A DNA stretch of 64,000 bases, taken from the NCBI RefSeq assembly GCF_018785315.1, contig NZ_WQPN01000053.1, forward strand, positions 1 to 64,000, given 5' to 3'. This DNA is from Clostridium sp. MCC353. GTDB taxonomy: Bacteria; Bacillota; Clostridia; Lachnospirales; Lachnospiraceae. A model generated the notes under the pieces. It saw nothing but the letters and a program-made list of their open reading frames with translations. It was not told the origin of the DNA and did no database searches. Positions 15,941 to 24,531 of the stretch are shown piece after piece. The stretch's first letter is position 1. Each line of letters begins with the position of its first letter. Position numbers and translations under genes: made by a program.

Positions 15941-17296
15941 ATGAAGATAATTATTGTGGGGTGCGGTAAAGTCGGGCTGTCCCTTGCAGACCAGTTAAAC
16001 AGTGAGGGCCACGACATTACTTTGATTGACTGTGACAACAGCAAACTGCGTTCCGTTACGGATACAATTGATGTTATGGGAGTTGTAGGAAACGGAGCAA
16101 TTTACCAGGTTCAGATGGACGCCGGCATTGCCGATGCCGACCTCCTTATAGCAACAACAAATTCCGATGAACTCAATATGTTATGCTGCCTGATCGCAAA
16201 AAAAGCAGGTAACTGCCACACAATTGCCAGAATCCGTAATCCGGAATATGCGACAGAAATCAATTTTATCAGGGAAGAACTGAACCTATCCCTGGCAATT
16301 AACCCGGAACTTGCCGCCGCAAGGGAAATCTCCAGGCTGTTAAAGTTCCCATCAGCCATTAAAATCGACACATTTGCAAAGGGGCGTGTTGAAATCCTCA
16401 AATTCATGGTTCCTGAAAAATCCGTTTTAAATGGAATTAAGGTATATGAGGTACCTCAGCGGCTGAGATGTAATGTTTTGATCTGCGCCATTGAACGGGG
16501 GGACGCGGTCATCATACCGGATGGTAATTCGGAAATATTTGCTAAAGACAAGATATCATTTATCGCTTCACCAACAGAATCCATGGAATTTTTCCGTCAG
16601 GTTGGAATTGAAAATAACAGCGTTAAAACAGCTATGTTCGTAGGCGGCGGAAAGATCACATATTATCTGGCAAAAATGCTGGAAGACACCAACATAAAAA
16701 TCAAGATTATCGAGCAGAACTTCGAGCGCTGCAACGAGTTGAGCACACTGCTTCCGAAAGCTATGATTATACACGGAGACGGTTCAGACCAACAGCTTCT
16801 GCTGGAGGAAGGAATCCGCCAGACAGAAGCGTTCGCATCCCTTACCGGATTTGATGAAGAGAATATTATGCTGTCCCTTTATGCTGCCAGTCAGTCAAAT
16901 GCAAAGCTTATTACAAAAGTAAATCGGATTGCATTTGAAAATGTGATTAACAGCATGAATCTGGGCAGTATTATCTACCCTAAATTAATAACGGCGGATT
17001 CCATCGTCCAGTACGTGAGAGCGATGCAGAACTCTCTTGGCAGCAATGTGGAAACCCTCTATAAGATAGTGGCCAATCGCGCGGAAGCCTTGGAATTCCG
17101 CATTGGAAAGGATGCCCCGATGATTGGTATTCCTATTGAGAAGTTAAATTTAAAGAGTAATCTGCTGATTGCGTGTATTAACCGTAATGGTCATATTATA
17201 ACACCGCGGGGTAAAGATTCCATCCATGTAGGAGATACTGTAATAATTGTAACTACCGTTACAGGCTTAAAGGATATTAAAGACATATTAAAGTAA
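15941..17296 (+). CDS. trkA: Trk potassium uptake regulatory subunit TrkA
   Basis: A 451-residue peripheral membrane protein with two repeats of an NAD-binding RCK_N domain and an RCK_C domain. The first Rossmann motif is IIIVGCGKVGLSLAD at the N-terminus; the second is MFVGGGKITYYLAKML (about 228-243). The C-terminal half has PMIGIPIEKLNLKSNLLIAC, typical of TrkA_C. TrkA gates the TrkH channel in response to nucleotides. GAGGAGAA precedes the ATG; the gene begins three bases after the RNase G stop and is followed by trkH after 13 bases. Confidence 0.95.
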   Translation: MKIIIVGCGKVGLSLADQLNSEGHDITLIDCDNSKLRSVTDTIDVMGVVGNGAIYQVQMDAGIADADLLIATTNSDELNMLCCLIAKKAGNCHTIARIRNPEYATEINFIREELNLSLAINPELAAAREISRLLKFPSAIKIDTFAKGRVEILKFMVPEKSVLNGIKVYEVPQRLRCNVLICAIERGDAVIIPDGNSEIFAKDKISFIASPTESMEFFRQVGIENNSVKTAMFVGGGKITYYLAKMLEDTNIKIKIIEQNFERCNELSTLLPKAMIIHGDGSDQQLLLEEGIRQTEAFASLTGFDEENIMLSLYAASQSNAKLITKVNRIAFENVINSMNLGSIIYPKLITADSIVQYVRAMQNSLGSNVETLYKIVANRAEALEFRIGKDAPMIGIPIEKLNLKSNLLIACINRNGHIITPRGKDSIHVGDTVIIVTTVTGLKDIKDILK

Positions 17297-17309
17297 AGGT
17301 GAATTCACT

Positions 17310-18749
17310 ATGAATACCAAGGTAATCATATATTTTTTAGGATGGGTTATGAACATCGAAGCCCTTCTGATGCTCCTTCCATGCATGATTGCGGTCATTT
17401 TCAGGGAATCAAGCGGGCTGTATATTTTGGCTGTTGCTTTTGTCTGCGGATTCCTGGGCTGGTGTGCAACACATAAAAAACCGGCTAACACTGTTTTTTT
17501 TGCTAAAGAGGGCTTTGTTTCCGTTGCTTTGAGCTGGATTGTTCTCAGCTTTTTTGGGGCCCTGCCCTTTTATCTAAGCCGTTCAATACCAGTTTTCGAA
17601 GATGCGTTATTTGAAACAATATCAGGTTTTACCACTACGGGAGCCAGCATTCTTACCAATGTGGAAGCGCTTCCCCGCTGTATGCTGATGTGGCGGAGCT
17701 TTACACACTGGATCGGCGGCATGGGAGTACTGGTCTTCATTCTGGCTGTTCTTCCCTTAGCCGGAGGGTATAATATGCATATCATGCGTGCGGAAAGTCC
17801 TGGGCCCGCAGTGGGCAAACTGGTGCCCAGAGTGAAAATGACTGCTAAAATTCTTTATGGTATTTATCTGCTCATGACTTTAATCCAGATAGGCCTGCTT
17901 CTCTTAGGCGGCATGCCCTGGTTTGATTCAATAGCTCTCAGCTTTGGCACCGCGGGAACCGGTGGTTTTGGTGTTTTAAATGACAGTATAGCATCCTACA
18001 GTACCTTCAATCAGACAGTGATCACACTTTTTATGATTTTATTCGGAATCAACTTTAACGTGTATTATCTTTTTCTGATACATAAGCCTAAAGAAGCGTT
18101 CCGCTGTGAGGAAGCCAGGACCTATCTCGGCATCATATTGGTCAGTGTTCTGCTCATTACCTGGAACATCCGCGGCAGTTTTACAAATATATTTACGGCC
18201 TTCCATCACGCTGCTTTCCAGGTGGGGTCTATCATAACCACAACCGGTTATTCCACAGTGGATTTCAACTTGTGGCCCGGATTTTCCAAAACAATCCTGG
18301 TTTTCTTGATGTTTATAGGAGCATGTGCAGGAAGTACCGGAGGGGGAATAAAGGTATCCCGAGTCATCATCGCCTGTAAAGCGGTAAAAAAAGAATTATC
18401 TTCTGTCATTCATCCAAGAAGCGTAAGGGTCCTCAAATTAGAGGGCAAGGGATTGGAACATACGGTGGTCCGTTCTGTGAATGCATTTATTCTGGCCTAT
18501 ATTTTGATATTTGCCATTTCCATGCTGATTGTGAGCCTGGATAATCTGGATTTTACCAGCACATTCACAGCGGTTGCCGCTACCTTTAACAATATCGGAC
18601 CGGGTTTGGAACAAGTGGGGCCATCCGCAAATTTCAGCATATTATCCCCGCTTACTAAATATGTTTTGATGTTCGATATGCTGGCGGGAAGATTGGAAAT
18701 ATTCCCAATGCTTTTACTATTTTCTCCATCAACCTGGCGGAAACAGTGA
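17310..18749 (+). CDS. trkH: Trk potassium uptake channel TrkH
   Basis: A 479-residue polytopic membrane protein of the TrkH/KtrB superfamily that admits potassium. All four pore-loop segments are present: ISGFTTTGASI, FGTAGTGGFGV, ITTTGYSTVDF and FNNIGPGLE. A GSTGGGIK segment (about 346) and the C-terminal MLAGRLEIFPMLLLFSPSTW also match. The AAAGGTG ribosome site is 8 bases upstream. The trkAH pair sits between the RNase G gene and rplU, where many relatives have only the RNA genes. Confidence 0.95.
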   Translation: MNTKVIIYFLGWVMNIEALLMLLPCMIAVIFRESSGLYILAVAFVCGFLGWCATHKKPANTVFFAKEGFVSVALSWIVLSFFGALPFYLSRSIPVFEDALFETISGFTTTGASILTNVEALPRCMLMWRSFTHWIGGMGVLVFILAVLPLAGGYNMHIMRAESPGPAVGKLVPRVKMTAKILYGIYLLMTLIQIGLLLLGGMPWFDSIALSFGTAGTGGFGVLNDSIASYSTFNQTVITLFMILFGINFNVYYLFLIHKPKEAFRCEEARTYLGIILVSVLLITWNIRGSFTNIFTAFHHAAFQVGSIITTTGYSTVDFNLWPGFSKTILVFLMFIGACAGSTGGGIKVSRVIIACKAVKKELSSVIHPRSVRVLKLEGKGLEHTVVRSVNAFILAYILIFAISMLIVSLDNLDFTSTFTAVAATFNNIGPGLEQVGPSANFSILSPLTKYVLMFDMLAGRLEIFPMLLLFSPSTWRKQ

Positions 18750-18877
18750 TTTTGTAAATATGTGGTTTTTATGGAAATTTCATGCAACAGTTGAGACAGG
18801 TAATGTTCTTGACCGAAAAATCCAGTTAAGTTGCGTATGAACTGTTGTAAAAAATTACAAAAAAAGTCAGTTTATTA

Positions 18878-18906
18878 TTGACAATATAATATTGAAATGT
18901 TATCAT
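18878..18906 (+). promoter_or_regulatory. Predicted sigma-A promoter of rplU operon
   Basis: TTGACA at 18878-18883 and TATCAT at 18901-18906 with a 17-base spacer, about 90 bases before the rplU start codon. Confidence 0.8.
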
Positions 18907-18912
18907 ATACAA

Positions 18913-18994
18913 GTATGCCGCACAATGAGGTCTAAAAGAGTTGACTTTTGTCAAAGCACCGAAGTTGGCGAGTAATGATAATAGGAGGTGCCAT
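18913..18994 (+). promoter_or_regulatory. 5' leader of rplU, possible L21 leader
   Basis: The 80-base leader holds a hairpin TTGAC-TTTT-GTCAA and a well formed AGGAGGTG before the ATG at 18995. Firmicute rplU genes often carry an autoregulatory L21 leader here. I see the hairpin and position only; I have not matched the consensus structure. Confidence 0.4.
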
Positions 18995-19303
18995 ATGTAC
19001 GCGATTATTGCAACAGGTGGTAAGCAGTACAAAGTAGCTGAAGGCGATATCATTAAAGTAGAAAAACTTGGTGTTGCTGCTGGTGAAACAGTAACATTCG
19101 ACCAGGTACTTGCAGTAAACAACGGCGAATTAGCTGTAGGATGCCCAACTGTAGACGGAGCAAGTGTAACCGCTTCTGTAGTTAAAGAAGGCAAAGCTAA
19201 AAAAGTTATCGTTTACAAGTATAAGAGAAAATCTGGATACCATAAGAAAAATGGTCACAGACAGCTTTATACTCAGGTAAAGATCGAAAAGATCAACGCT
19301 TAA
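18995..19303 (+). CDS. rplU: 50S ribosomal protein L21
   Basis: A 102-residue L21: [20 protein letters not shown] at the N-terminus and [19 protein letters not shown] near the C-terminus are family signatures. It binds 23S rRNA in the large subunit. ATG 18995 follows AGGAGGTG and gives the usual length; the upstream in-frame ATG at 18941 would add 18 unlikely residues. First gene of rplU-prp-rpmA. Confidence 0.98.
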   Translation: MYAIIATGGKQYKVAEGDIIKVEKLGVAAGETVTFDQVLAVNNGELAVGCPTVDGASVTASVVKEGKAKKVIVYKYKRKSGYHKKNGHRQLYTQVKIEKINA

Positions 19304-19310
19304 TGAGACT

Positions 19311-19640
19311 ATGATTAAAGTAACTGTATTTCGTGATTCTGATCAGGTATATAGAGGAATTGATATTGCAGGACATGCAGGTTATGCTCAGTCCGGAAAA
19401 GATATTATATGTGCCGCTGTTTCATCTCTGGCTTTGAATATGTATAATTCTGTTGAAACATTTACAGAAGATGCATTTGAGGGATCGGTAGAAGAGGACA
19501 CGGGACGCTTTCTCTTCCGTTTTACGGAAGATATCAGTTTAGAATCAAAACTCCTTATGAACTCATTAGTTCTCGGTTTAGAGAATATTCAGAGTGAATA
19601 TGGAAAACAATATATAATAATCCGTTTTGAGGAGGTGTAA
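19311..19640 (+). CDS. prp: Ribosomal-processing cysteine protease Prp
   Basis: A 109-residue protease that removes the N-terminal extension of ribosomal protein L27 in Firmicutes. The catalytic His lies in GHAGYAQSGKD (about residue 22) and the catalytic Cys in DIICAAVSSL (about residue 34), as in the family (formerly YsxB/DUF464). It sits between rplU and rpmA, the conserved position, seven bases after rplU, with little ribosome-binding site of its own, suggesting coupling. Its substrate motif is present in the next gene. Confidence 0.96.
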   Translation: MIKVTVFRDSDQVYRGIDIAGHAGYAQSGKDIICAAVSSLALNMYNSVETFTEDAFEGSVEEDTGRFLFRFTEDISLESKLLMNSLVLGLENIQSEYGKQYIIIRFEEV

Positions 19641-19643
19641 GTT

Positions 19644-19934
19644 ATGTTAAAAATGAACCTTCAATTATTCGCTCATAAAAAAGGTGTTGGTTCTACCAAG
19701 AACGGTAGAGATTCCGAATCTAAGAGATTAGGCGCTAAGAGAGCAGATGGTCAGTTCGTATTGGCTGGTAATATTCTTTACAGACAGCGTGGTACTAAGA
19801 TTCATCCTGGTATCAACGTAGGACGTGGTGGAGACGATACATTGTTCGCTACTGTTGACGGTGTCGTAAGATTTGAGAGAAAAGGCAGAGACAAAAAACA
19901 GGTTTCTGTTTATCCAAGAACAATCAACGAATAA
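19644..19934 (+). CDS. rpmA: 50S ribosomal protein L27 with cleavable N-terminal extension
   Basis: A 96-residue L27 starting MLKMNLQLF followed by [15 protein letters not shown]. The first nine residues form the Firmicute pre-sequence cut by Prp between Phe9 and Ala10; the new N-terminus reaches into the peptidyl-transferase centre. GAGGAGGTG precedes the ATG. A strong terminator follows, closing the rplU operon. Confidence 0.98.
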   Translation: MLKMNLQLFAHKKGVGSTKNGRDSESKRLGAKRADGQFVLAGNILYRQRGTKIHPGINVGRGGDDTLFATVDGVVRFERKGRDKKQVSVYPRTINE

Positions 19935-19940
19935 TTTGAG

Positions 19941-19976
19941 TGGCTTCATACTTCTGATTAGTATGAAGCCATTTTT
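19941..19976 (+). terminator. Strong rho-independent terminator after rpmA
   Basis: A perfect 11-bp stem (19941-19951 with 19961-19971, TGGCTTCATAC arm), a 9-base loop and TTTTT at 19972-19976. It separates the ribosomal genes from obgE, whose ribosome site begins about 10 bases later, so some read-through or an internal promoter is needed. Confidence 0.93.
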
Positions 19977-19995
19977 CGAATAAGGTGGTGAGTAA

Positions 19996-21282
19996 ATGTT
20001 TGCCGACAGAGCAAAAATATTTATTAAATCAGGAAAAGGCGGCGATGGCCATGTCAGTTTCCGAAGAGAGTTATATGTCCCAAACGGCGGTCCGGATGGC
20101 GGTGACGGCGGAAAAGGCGGCGATATTATATTTGAAATCGACGATGGTTTAAACACGCTTACAGACTTCCGTCAGGTGCGTAAATACGTTGCCAGGGATG
20201 GTGAGCAGGGTGGTAAAAAACGGTGTCATGGAGCCAATGCATCCGATTTGGTGATTAAAGTTCCGGAAGGCACGGTTATTAAGGATTTTGAGACCGGAAA
20301 AGTAATTGCAGATATGTCGGGGGAGAACCGGCGGGAGATTATTTTAAAAGGCGGAAAAGGCGGACTTGGTAATATGAACTTCGCCACACCTACCATGCAG
20401 GCTCCCAAGTATGCCCAGCCCGGACAGGCAGGGCAGGAGATATGGGTTCAGCTGGAGTTAAAAGTCATTGCTGATGTGGGATTGGTTGGTTTCCCCAATG
20501 TAGGCAAGTCAACCCTTCTTTCCAGAGTGAGCAATGCAAAACCTAAAATTGCCAACTACCATTTTACCACATTAGATCCTCATCTTGGTGTTGTCGATTT
20601 GGATGGCGGAGCAGGATTTGTAATGGCGGATATTCCTGGATTAATCGAAGGCGCATCTCAGGGAGTGGGATTAGGACACGATTTTCTGCGCCACATTGAG
20701 CGGACGAAAGTTTTGATTCACGTTGTGGATGCTGCATCTACGGAAGGACGCGATCCCATCGCTGATATTAAATCGATCAATGCCGAACTTGGGGCTTATA
20801 ATCCGGAACTTTTAAAACGTCCAATGGTGATTGCTGCAAACAAAACGGATGCGATTTATGTGGAGGACGAAGATCCGGTAGAAAAACTGAAAGCTGAATT
20901 TGAGCCGGAAGGAATTAAAGTTTATCCAATATCTGCAGTCAGCGGAAAAGGGGTAAAGGAACTGCTTTATGCAGTCTATGCGCTCCTTCAAACAGTTGAC
21001 CGTACCCCTGTTATTTTTGAAAAAGAATTTGATCTTTCCCAGGTGCGTCCGGATTTCAATCTTCCTTATACGATTGAACGGGATGATTCCGGTGTATTTG
21101 TTGTTGAAGGACCGAAAATTGAAAAAATGCTGGGTTATACAAATCTTGAATCCGAAAAAGGCTTTTTGTTCTTCCAGAAATTCCTGAAAGAAACGGGAAT
21201 TTTAGGTGAATTAGAAGAAGCTGGAATTCAGGAGGGCGATACGGTTCGTATGTATGGCCTGGAATTTGATTATTACAAATAG
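19996..21282 (+). CDS. obgE: GTPase Obg/CgtA
   Basis: A 428-residue ribosome-associated GTPase for 50S assembly and growth control. The glycine-rich Obg fold is at 1-158 (GKGGDGHVSFRRE, GGDGGKGGD). G1 is GFPNVGKST (about 165), G2 lies in YHFTTLDPHLG, G3 is DIPGLIEGA and G4 NKTD. A C-terminal OCT domain (about 350-428) contains FVVEGPKIEKM. GGTGG precedes the ATG. It heads a run with yhbY, nadD, yqeK and rsfS. Confidence 0.97.
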   Translation: MFADRAKIFIKSGKGGDGHVSFRRELYVPNGGPDGGDGGKGGDIIFEIDDGLNTLTDFRQVRKYVARDGEQGGKKRCHGANASDLVIKVPEGTVIKDFETGKVIADMSGENRREIILKGGKGGLGNMNFATPTMQAPKYAQPGQAGQEIWVQLELKVIADVGLVGFPNVGKSTLLSRVSNAKPKIANYHFTTLDPHLGVVDLDGGAGFVMADIPGLIEGASQGVGLGHDFLRHIERTKVLIHVVDAASTEGRDPIADIKSINAELGAYNPELLKRPMVIAANKTDAIYVEDEDPVEKLKAEFEPEGIKVYPISAVSGKGVKELLYAVYALLQTVDRTPVIFEKEFDLSQVRPDFNLPYTIERDDSGVFVVEGPKIEKMLGYTNLESEKGFLFFQKFLKETGILGELEEAGIQEGDTVRMYGLEFDYYK

Positions 21283-21290
21283 GAGATATT

Positions 21291-21587
21291 ATGACAAGTA
21301 AACAAAGAGCTTATTTAAAAGGGCTTGCCATGACTATGGATCCGATTTTCCAGATCGGTAAGTCCAGCGTAACACCAGAGATCACAGCGGCAATCGATGA
21401 GGCCCTGGAAGCGCGGGAGCTGATAAAGCTGACAGTTTTAAAAAACTGCATGGATGATGGCAGATCGATTGCAGAGGTGCTGGCAGAAAGAACTCATTCC
21501 GAAGTAGTGCAGGTGATCGGTAAAAAGATTGTACTCTACAGGGAAGCAAAAGATGCCAAAAAGAGGAAAATTACATTACCTAAATAA
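21291..21587 (+). CDS. yhbY: YhbY-type CRM domain RNA-binding protein
   Basis: A 98-residue single CRM domain protein with SKQRAYLKGLAMTMDPIFQI and GRSIAEVLAERTHSEVVQVI-type features; it binds pre-50S particles. It starts eight bases after obgE with AGGAGA upstream. In many Firmicutes the same gene sits just upstream of nadD, as here. Confidence 0.93.
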   Translation: MTSKQRAYLKGLAMTMDPIFQIGKSSVTPEITAAIDEALEARELIKLTVLKNCMDDGRSIAEVLAERTHSEVVQVIGKKIVLYREAKDAKKRKITLPK

Positions 21588-21603
21588 AGGGGATTGTATA
21601 CCT

Positions 21604-22215
21604 ATGTCAAATATTGGAATCATGGGCGGAACATTTGATCCAATTCATAACGGCCATCTGCTGCTTGGACAGCAGGCCTATGAAGAATATGGATTGGATC
21701 AAATCTGGTATATGCCATCCGGACGACCGCCGCATAAAACAGACCATAAGGTAACAGATATCAAAGACCGTTGTGAAATGACAAAATTAGCGATTAAACA
21801 ATATCCTTATTTTGTCTTTTCTGATTTTGAAGTAAATTTGGGCGGAAACAGCTATACTGCAAGAACCCTGGAGCTGTTAAAGAGAGAATTTCAGGAATAT
21901 AACTTTTATTTCATTATAGGAGCGGACTCATTATATCAGATTGAAACGTGGTATCATCCGGAAAAGGTGATGAAACAGACGACGCTGCTCGTTGCCGGAC
22001 GGGAATATGACCACAGCCATTTAACAATTGATGAACAGATCGCATATCTCATGCGGACCTATGGAGCTGCCATCTACAGGCTTCACTGCCCGGAGATGGA
22101 TGTATCATCGGCACAGCTTAGAGATATGATACGGGAGGGGAAATCCATATCCAGATATCTGCCTCCTTCCGTAGATGAGTATATAAATGCCCATGGCCTG
22201 TATTCCGGCGTTTGA
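21604..22215 (+). CDS. nadD: Nicotinate-nucleotide adenylyltransferase
   Basis: A 203-residue enzyme making NaAD from nicotinate mononucleotide and ATP in NAD synthesis. The nucleotidyltransferase motif GGTFDPIHNGH is at 8-18 and the second ATP-binding motif is VSSAQLRDMI near the C-terminus (about 172). The ATG at 21604 fits the family N-terminus; the open frame to 21529 runs into yhbY and lacks a ribosome site. An AAAGGGG lies 11 bases upstream. Confidence 0.95.
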   Translation: MSNIGIMGGTFDPIHNGHLLLGQQAYEEYGLDQIWYMPSGRPPHKTDHKVTDIKDRCEMTKLAIKQYPYFVFSDFEVNLGGNSYTARTLELLKREFQEYNFYFIIGADSLYQIETWYHPEKVMKQTTLLVAGREYDHSHLTIDEQIAYLMRTYGAAIYRLHCPEMDVSSAQLRDMIREGKSISRYLPPSVDEYINAHGLYSGV

Positions 22216-22234
22216 GTATATCGGAGGTAATAGA

Positions 22235-22834
22235 ATGGACAGTCAAATACTGGCGATTCGTGAGAAATTAAAAAATAAACTTGATCCAATGCGCTATGAA
22301 CATTCCATCAGCGTATCTTATACCTGTATGAATCTGGCTATGCGGTATGGTTATGATATAGATAAGGCTGAAATGGCCGGATTGCTGCATGACTGCGCAA
22401 AACGATATACAGATCAAATTATCATTCAGAAATGCGAAAAACACAAGTTAGAAATAACAGAAGATGAACTTCGTGCTCCGGCTGTTCTGCATGCAAAATA
22501 TGGAGCCTGGCTGGCCTGCAATAAGTTTGGAGTAACAGATCCAGAAATTCTCAGCGCTATTGCCTGCCACACCACAGGAAAGCCAGATATGAAGTTCCTG
22601 GACTTAATTTTATATATTGCGGATTATATTGAACCCAGAAGATATAAAGCCTCTAATCTGCCTGAAATGAGAAAGATGGCATATGTTAGTCTGGAAGATA
22701 CCGCATTTGAAATATTGAGATCCACATTAGTTTATCTTAAAGGAAAAGGCAGCTATATAGATTCCATGACCTTAAAGGCCTATGAATATTATCAGGCATT
22801 GAGGAACGACCAGGAGGGAGAAAACATCATATGA
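22235..22834 (+). CDS. yqeK: YqeK-type HD-domain Ap4A hydrolase
   Basis: A 199-residue HD-superfamily phosphohydrolase; Firmicute YqeK enzymes hydrolyse diadenosine tetraphosphate symmetrically. The metal site includes His in YEHSISVS and the HD pair in AGLLHDCAKRY (about 49-59), plus His in VLHAKYGAWL and the later Asp in LYIADYIEP. ATG 22235 follows GGAGGTAAT; the longer frame overlaps nadD. The stop overlaps the rsfS start (ATGA). Confidence 0.94.
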   Translation: MDSQILAIREKLKNKLDPMRYEHSISVSYTCMNLAMRYGYDIDKAEMAGLLHDCAKRYTDQIIIQKCEKHKLEITEDELRAPAVLHAKYGAWLACNKFGVTDPEILSAIACHTTGKPDMKFLDLILYIADYIEPRRYKASNLPEMRKMAYVSLEDTAFEILRSTLVYLKGKGSYIDSMTLKAYEYYQALRNDQEGENII

Positions 22835-23187
22835 ACGACTCAAAAGACATGGCAAAATTAGCAGTAATGGCTTTAGAAGAAAAAAAGGGAGAGGATATTA
22901 AAATTATCGATATCCGAAAAGTCTCTGTTCTTGCAGACTACTTTATTATCGCACATGGAAACAACGTAAACCAGGTGCAGGCTATGGCTGACAATGTAGA
23001 AGAAATGCTTGGAAAATCAGGCTATATCTGCAAACAGACAGAAGGATATGGAAGTGGTAACTGGATTCTGATGGATTATGGCGATATCATCGTCCATGCA
23101 TTTAATAAAGAAGACAGGCTGTTCTATGATCTGGAAAGAATCTGGAGAGACGGTTCTATTGTAACTTCAGTTTCAGAATTGAATTAG
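22831..23187 (+). CDS. rsfS: Ribosomal silencing factor RsfS
   Basis: A 118-residue RsfS/YbeB/Iojap protein that binds L14 and blocks subunit joining in starvation. Signatures are DIKIIDIRKVSVLADYFII and YGSGNWILMDYGDIIVHAF, followed by RLFYDLERIW. It starts within the yqeK stop codon and has AGGAGGGA upstream. Last gene of the obgE run, followed by a terminator. Confidence 0.96.
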   Translation: MNDSKDMAKLAVMALEEKKGEDIKIIDIRKVSVLADYFIIAHGNNVNQVQAMADNVEEMLGKSGYICKQTEGYGSGNWILMDYGDIIVHAFNKEDRLFYDLERIWRDGSIVTSVSELN

Positions 23188-23215
23188 CAGAAAATATTAT
23201 TTAAATATTTAACCG

Positions 23216-23259
23216 GATGCAAGTTGACATAAAAATATTATGTTAACTTGCATCTTTTT
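23216..23259 (+). terminator. Rho-independent terminator after rsfS
   Basis: A 15-bp stem (23216-23230 with 23240-23254, one wobble pair) with a 9-base A/T loop and a T-tract from 23255. It lies between the convergent rsfS and lexA genes. Confidence 0.9.
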
Positions 23260-23329
23260 GACTTTTGTTTTTGACTTATATTTATGTGATACATCTTAAT
23301 TTTCTTTTATTGCTGTCTTTTCTAAAATG

Positions 23330-23947
23330 TTATATATCCAAACGTACCAAACCAATTACTTTCCCCTGTATCTTGACATCATCTGCGATGATCGGATCCA
23401 TGGAATCATTTTCCGGTTGAAGACGGTAATGGCCGTCCTCTTTATAGAAACGTTTCACTGTTGCGGAATCCTCCAGCAGAGCCACTACAATATCACCATT
23501 ATTCGCTGTTGGCTGCATGGAAACGATGACCTGATCCCCATCAAAGATACCTGCATTGATCATACTTTCCCCTTTTACCTTTAACATAAAAAGTTCTGTA
23601 TTGGGAAGCATATCTACCGGAATCGGAAAGTAGTTCTGTATATTTTCTTCTGCTAAAATAGGCTGTCCGGCAGCAACCGTGCCCACTAAAGGAACATTCA
23701 CAACTTCACGTCTTGTCAGATTAAAACATTCATCAATAATTTCAATCGTCCTGGGCTTAGTAGGGTCACGCCTTATGTAACCGTTTCTCTCCAATGTTTC
23801 CAAGTGGGAGTGAACGGAAGAGGTGGACTTCAACTGAACTGCCTCACAGATCTCGCGCACAGCCGGCGGATACCCCTTCTTCAAAATAGTTTCTTTAATA
23901 TATTCAAGGATTTCCTGTTGTTTTGCAGTAATCTTGCCTTGTGCCAT
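23330..23947 (-). CDS. lexA: SOS repressor LexA
   Basis: A 205-residue repressor. The N-terminal winged helix (about 1-70) includes [20 protein letters not shown]; the self-cleavage site is Ala-Gly in [13 protein letters not shown] (about 91-92); the catalytic Ser is in [10 protein letters not shown] (about 128) and the Lys in DSATVKRFY (about 165). AGGAGG precedes the ATG. It is divergent from the LysM gene at 24130 and its promoter overlaps a LexA box, so it autoregulates. Confidence 0.97.
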   Translation of the reverse strand: MAQGKITAKQQEILEYIKETILKKGYPPAVREICEAVQLKSTSSVHSHLETLERNGYIRRDPTKPRTIEIIDECFNLTRREVVNVPLVGTVAAGQPILAEENIQNYFPIPVDMLPNTELFMLKVKGESMINAGIFDGDQVIVSMQPTANNGDIVVALLEDSATVKRFYKEDGHYRLQPENDSMDPIIADDVKIQGKVIGLVRLDI

Positions 23948-23981
23948 ATGGAGACCTCCTAAAATCAGTTTTATATTTTAT

Positions 23982-24010
23982 ATACTAACATATGTTCGAT
24001 CAAAATGCAA
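23982..24010 (-). promoter_or_regulatory. Predicted lexA promoter
   Basis: On the minus strand TTGCAT (plus 24005-24010) and TAGTAT (23982-23987) are 17 bases apart. LexA boxes cover both ends. Confidence 0.7.
23985..23998 (-). promoter_or_regulatory. LexA box 1
   Basis: CGAACATATGTTAG on the minus strand, 12 of 12 over CGAAC-N4-GTT and one mismatch in the last half. It overlaps the lexA -10. Confidence 0.85.
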
Positions 24011-24021
24011 ACCTTTGTTCG
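24008..24021 (-). promoter_or_regulatory. LexA box 2
   Basis: CGAACAAAGGTTTG on the minus strand, a full CGAAC-N4-GTTTG match overlapping the lexA -35. Confidence 0.85.
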
Positions 24022-24040
24022 AAAAAAGTGCAAAAAAAGA

Positions 24041-24069
24041 TTGACAAACAAATGTTCGAATACTATAAT
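24041..24069 (+). promoter_or_regulatory. Promoter of the YneA-like LysM gene
   Basis: Consensus TTGACA (24041-24046) and TATAAT (24064-24069) with a 17-base spacer. LexA box 3 occupies the spacer and boxes 4 and 5 cover the start site, so it should be strong but tightly repressed without DNA damage. Confidence 0.9.
24045..24058 (-). promoter_or_regulatory. LexA box 3
   Basis: CGAACATTTGTTTG on the minus strand, lying between the -35 and -10 of the LysM gene promoter. Confidence 0.85.
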
Positions 24070-24070
24070 A

Positions 24071-24084
24071 AGAACATAGGTTCG
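24071..24084 (+). promoter_or_regulatory. LexA box 4
   Basis: AGAACATAGGTTCG, one mismatch to CGAAC-N4-GTTCG, at the expected transcription start of the LysM gene. Confidence 0.8.
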
Positions 24085-24097
24085 GAACATACGTTCC
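24084..24097 (+). promoter_or_regulatory. LexA box 5
   Basis: GGAACATACGTTCC, a symmetric variant directly abutting box 4. A weaker CGACAGTACGTTTG at 24098-24111 may be a sixth degenerate site. Confidence 0.65.
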
Positions 24098-24129
24098 CGA
24101 CAGTACGTTTGGTTTAGGAGGGCACACAT

Positions 24130-24441
24130 ATGAAAAAGACTTTGTTATTTTTAGCGCTTATTGTTATCTTAGGATCTAATTTTTTCGGTAATTCCATATT
24201 GAATGTCATGGCAGAAGAAGCTTCCAGTCAAAAACTGCATCCTTATTATAAAAGTATTAAGATAGAAGAGGGTGATACATTATGGAACATAGCCCAGGAA
24301 TATAAAGAAAAGAGCGGTATGGATACCGTCCAGTATGTTAATGAATTAAAGAATATCAACAGTTTAAAAGATGATACCATTCATGCAGGTCATTATCTGA
24401 CTGTAGTTTATTATTCGCTGGATCCTGTTGTCAATGATTGA
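24130..24441 (+). CDS. YneA-like LysM protein, probable SOS division inhibitor
   Basis: A 103-residue protein with an N-terminal membrane/signal segment (about 3-28) and one LysM domain (about 42-95, IKIEEGDTLWNIAQEY and HAGHYLTVV). In Bacillus, YneA next to lexA has this plan and delays division after DNA damage. Position divergent from lexA, size, domain plan and the LexA-covered promoter support the same role. Sequence identity to YneA itself cannot be checked here. TAGGAGGG precedes the ATG. Confidence 0.85.
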   Translation: MKKTLLFLALIVILGSNFFGNSILNVMAEEASSQKLHPYYKSIKIEEGDTLWNIAQEYKEKSGMDTVQYVNELKNINSLKDDTIHAGHYLTVVYYSLDPVVND

Positions 24442-24464
24442 TAAATTCTTTATTATAAAAGATA

Positions 24465-24502
24465 GGATGCCGGCAGTATTTAAATATTGTTTGCCGGCAT
24501 CC
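24465..24502. terminator. Hairpin between convergent LysM and PH-domain genes
   Basis: A perfect 11-bp stem (24465-24475 with 24492-24502, GGATGCCGGCA arm) and a 16-base loop, with T-rich flanks on both strands. It probably ends both converging transcripts. Confidence 0.75.
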
Positions 24503-24531
24503 CATATTACTCTTATTTTATCGGTTATATT

